In this document: positions 7,850-8,755 of the stretch, one piece after another
How the letters are laid out: each line of letters begins with the position of its first letter
How positions within the stretch are numbered: position 1 is the stretch's first letter
Assembly (NCBI GenBank): GCA_003545125.1
Contig: DQCI01000233.1
Location: 15,496-24,250, forward strand
DNA from: Paracoccaceae bacterium
GTDB taxonomy: Bacteria > Pseudomonadota > Alphaproteobacteria > Rhodobacterales > Rhodobacteraceae
Direction: 5' to 3'
DNA: 8,755 nucleotides
Translations under genes and position numbers: made by a program
The notes under the pieces: model-generated
What the model was told of the DNA's origin: nothing
Seen by the model: only the letters and a program-made list of their open reading frames with translations
Database searches by the model: none

Positions 7850-7855
7850 TGTCAA
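7829..7855 (-). promoter_or_regulatory. Predicted promoter of the ABC/hydrolase operon
   Basis: On the minus strand a perfect TTGACA (-35; plus 7850-7855) is followed after 15 bases by TATCAC (plus 7829-7834), a four-of-six match to TATAAT. The spacing is short, so the exact -10 is uncertain. The LacI-type operator fills the space between the two boxes, a classic place for repression. Transcription would start near 7822, giving a leader of about 105 bases before the binding-protein ATG. Confidence 0.6.
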
Positions 7856-7936
7856 GAATTTTTCTCGCCAGTTTCCCTTCGTTTCGCAGACAATGAAATT
7901 GCCCTGTTGCGAAAACCGCCAAACCGGCACAGATTT

Positions 7937-7952
7937 GATATATCGTTGTATC
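7937..7952. promoter_or_regulatory. LacI-type operator O2 (regulator side)
   Basis: GATATATCGTTGTATC is a 16-bp dyad centred on the CG at 7944-7945, with six of eight pairs matched. It shares its pattern with O1, whose centre is 106 bp away, close to ten helical turns. It ends 18 bases before the lacI-type start codon, so it likely mediates autoregulation and may loop with O1. No clear separate promoter could be assigned for the regulator; the AT-rich stretch around the site is the probable location. Confidence 0.65.
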
Positions 7953-7970
7953 GCCAATTGCCCGGAGCCC

Positions 7971-8755
7971 ATGGCCGACAAACCCAAACTCGAAACCGTC
8001 GCGAAGGAGGCCGGTGTATCCACCGCCACCGTCAGCCAGGTCATGCGCGGGACCGGGCGGATTTCGGATCAGACCCGCAAGAAGGTGATGGCGGCCGCGG
8101 CAAAGCTCCACTATGTGCCCGACGGGCGCGCCGCCGCGATGCGCTCGGGCGAGCGGCGCGAGATCGGGCTGGTGATCCACGCGATCGCCAACCCGTTCAA
8201 TGCCGAGGCGATCAGCGGTGTCAGCGATCTGCTCGAAAGCGAGGGCTACCTGGTGTCGATCCTCGACAGCCAGGACGATGCGACCCGCGAGCGGCGCAAC
8301 CTCGAGGCCTTCATCCGGTCCTCTCGCGGCGGGTTGCTCTGGGTGCCGGCCAATGACACGCCGCAGGCGACCTACGACCTCCTGGCCGCCCACCACATGC
8401 CCACCGTGACCTTCCTGCGCCCTGCCCGCTCCGGCAGCTTCGACCACGTCGGCATCCGCAACGCCCGCGCGACGGCGGAAGCAACCCGCTACCTCGCCGA
8501 TCTCGGCCACCGGAACATTGCCTATTTCGGCGGCGCGACCCATTCGGTCGTCCGGGCCGAACGGATCGCCGGTTACCGCCGGGCGATGGAGGAAGGCGGG
8601 CTCGGCCCGGCCCTCATCTGGGAATCCGGCAACGACAAGATTTCCGGCCGCGACGCGATGCAGGCGCTGCGGCTGGCCCATCCGGATGTCACCGCGGTGG
8701 TCTGCAACGGCGACATGGTGGCGCTCGGCGCGTCGCTCGCCGTCGCCGACCAAGG
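7971..8755 (+). CDS. LacI-family transcriptional repressor (partial, cut by window end)
   Basis: A frame opens at ATG 7971 and runs off the window after 261 codons. The N-terminus is a LacI-type helix-turn-helix: LETVAKEAGVSTATVSQVMRG (7-27), then RISDQTRKKVMAAAAKLHYVP (30-50) and the hinge region GRAAAMRSG (52-60). A periplasmic-binding-protein-like sensor domain follows, with EIGLVIHAIANPFNAEAISGV (64-84), LADLGHRNIAYFGG and AERIAGYRRAM, all family landmarks. CGGAG lies just ahead of the ATG, a weak and close ribosome-binding site. It is divergent from the sugar ABC operon with two matching operators between, so it probably represses that operon and itself until the imported solute or a product binds. 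Oddities are Gln23 where most relatives have Arg in VSRV, and Met57 where the hinge usually has Leu. About 70-80 residues are missing at the C-terminus compared with the usual length. Confidence 0.94.
   Translation, partial: MADKPKLETVAKEAGVSTATVSQVMRGTGRISDQTRKKVMAAAAKLHYVPDGRAAAMRSGERREIGLVIHAIANPFNAEAISGVSDLLESEGYLVSILDSQDDATRERRNLEAFIRSSRGGLLWVPANDTPQATYDLLAAHHMPTVTFLRPARSGSFDHVGIRNARATAEATRYLADLGHRNIAYFGGATHSVVRAERIAGYRRAMEEGGLGPALIWESGNDKISGRDAMQALRLAHPDVTAVVCNGDMVALGASLAVADQ

Noticed and set aside
7821..8753. Minus-strand open frame opposite the LacI gene and across the control region
   Set aside because: It runs over both operators and opposite a clear LacI-family gene; composition is that of a shadow frame.

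Overview
The window looks like the chromosome or a large replicon of a high-GC alphaproteobacterium, most likely a Rhodobacteraceae/Roseobacter-type organism. The signs are a soxAB thiosulfate-oxidation end-piece, uniformly GC-rich coding sequence, GC-rich stem-loops, a TTAACC-type (CtrA-like) box, and a sugar ABC operon of the kind these bacteria carry. The taxonomic call is an inference from gene content and composition.

Layout: (1) 1-1957, plus strand: the last 41 codons of soxA, a strong intercistronic stem-loop, complete soxB, and a Rho-independent terminator that ends the sox transcript. (2) 1958-2277: a gene-free convergent intergenic stretch. It holds two identical 14-bp perfect palindromes 22 bp apart, whose arms match bacterial parS arms, a CtrA-like TTAA-N7-TTAC box, and several GC hairpins. 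(3) 2278-7717, minus strand, read right to left: a five-gene operon with a periplasmic binding protein, two inner-membrane permeases, an ATPase of the MalK/UgpC type, and a cytoplasmic GH63-like glycoside hydrolase. (4) 7718-7970: a divergent control region with a TTGACA promoter and two matching LacI-type operators. (5) 7971-8755, plus strand: a LacI-family repressor gene cut by the window end.

How the genes work together: SoxA and SoxB are periplasmic parts of the Sox multienzyme system. SoxA helps load thiosulfate sulfur onto the carrier SoxYZ, and SoxB hydrolyses off sulfate. The minus-strand operon appears to import a glycoside intact and cleave it inside the cell, because the hydrolase has no export signal. 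The hydrolase resembles glucosylglycerate/mannosylglycerate hydrolases, so a compatible-solute glycoside is the leading substrate guess. The divergent LacI protein probably represses both this operon and itself through the two operators.

No mobile element, CRISPR array, rRNA or tRNA was seen. Most of the window is well-understood biology. The least explained element is the twin palindrome after soxB.
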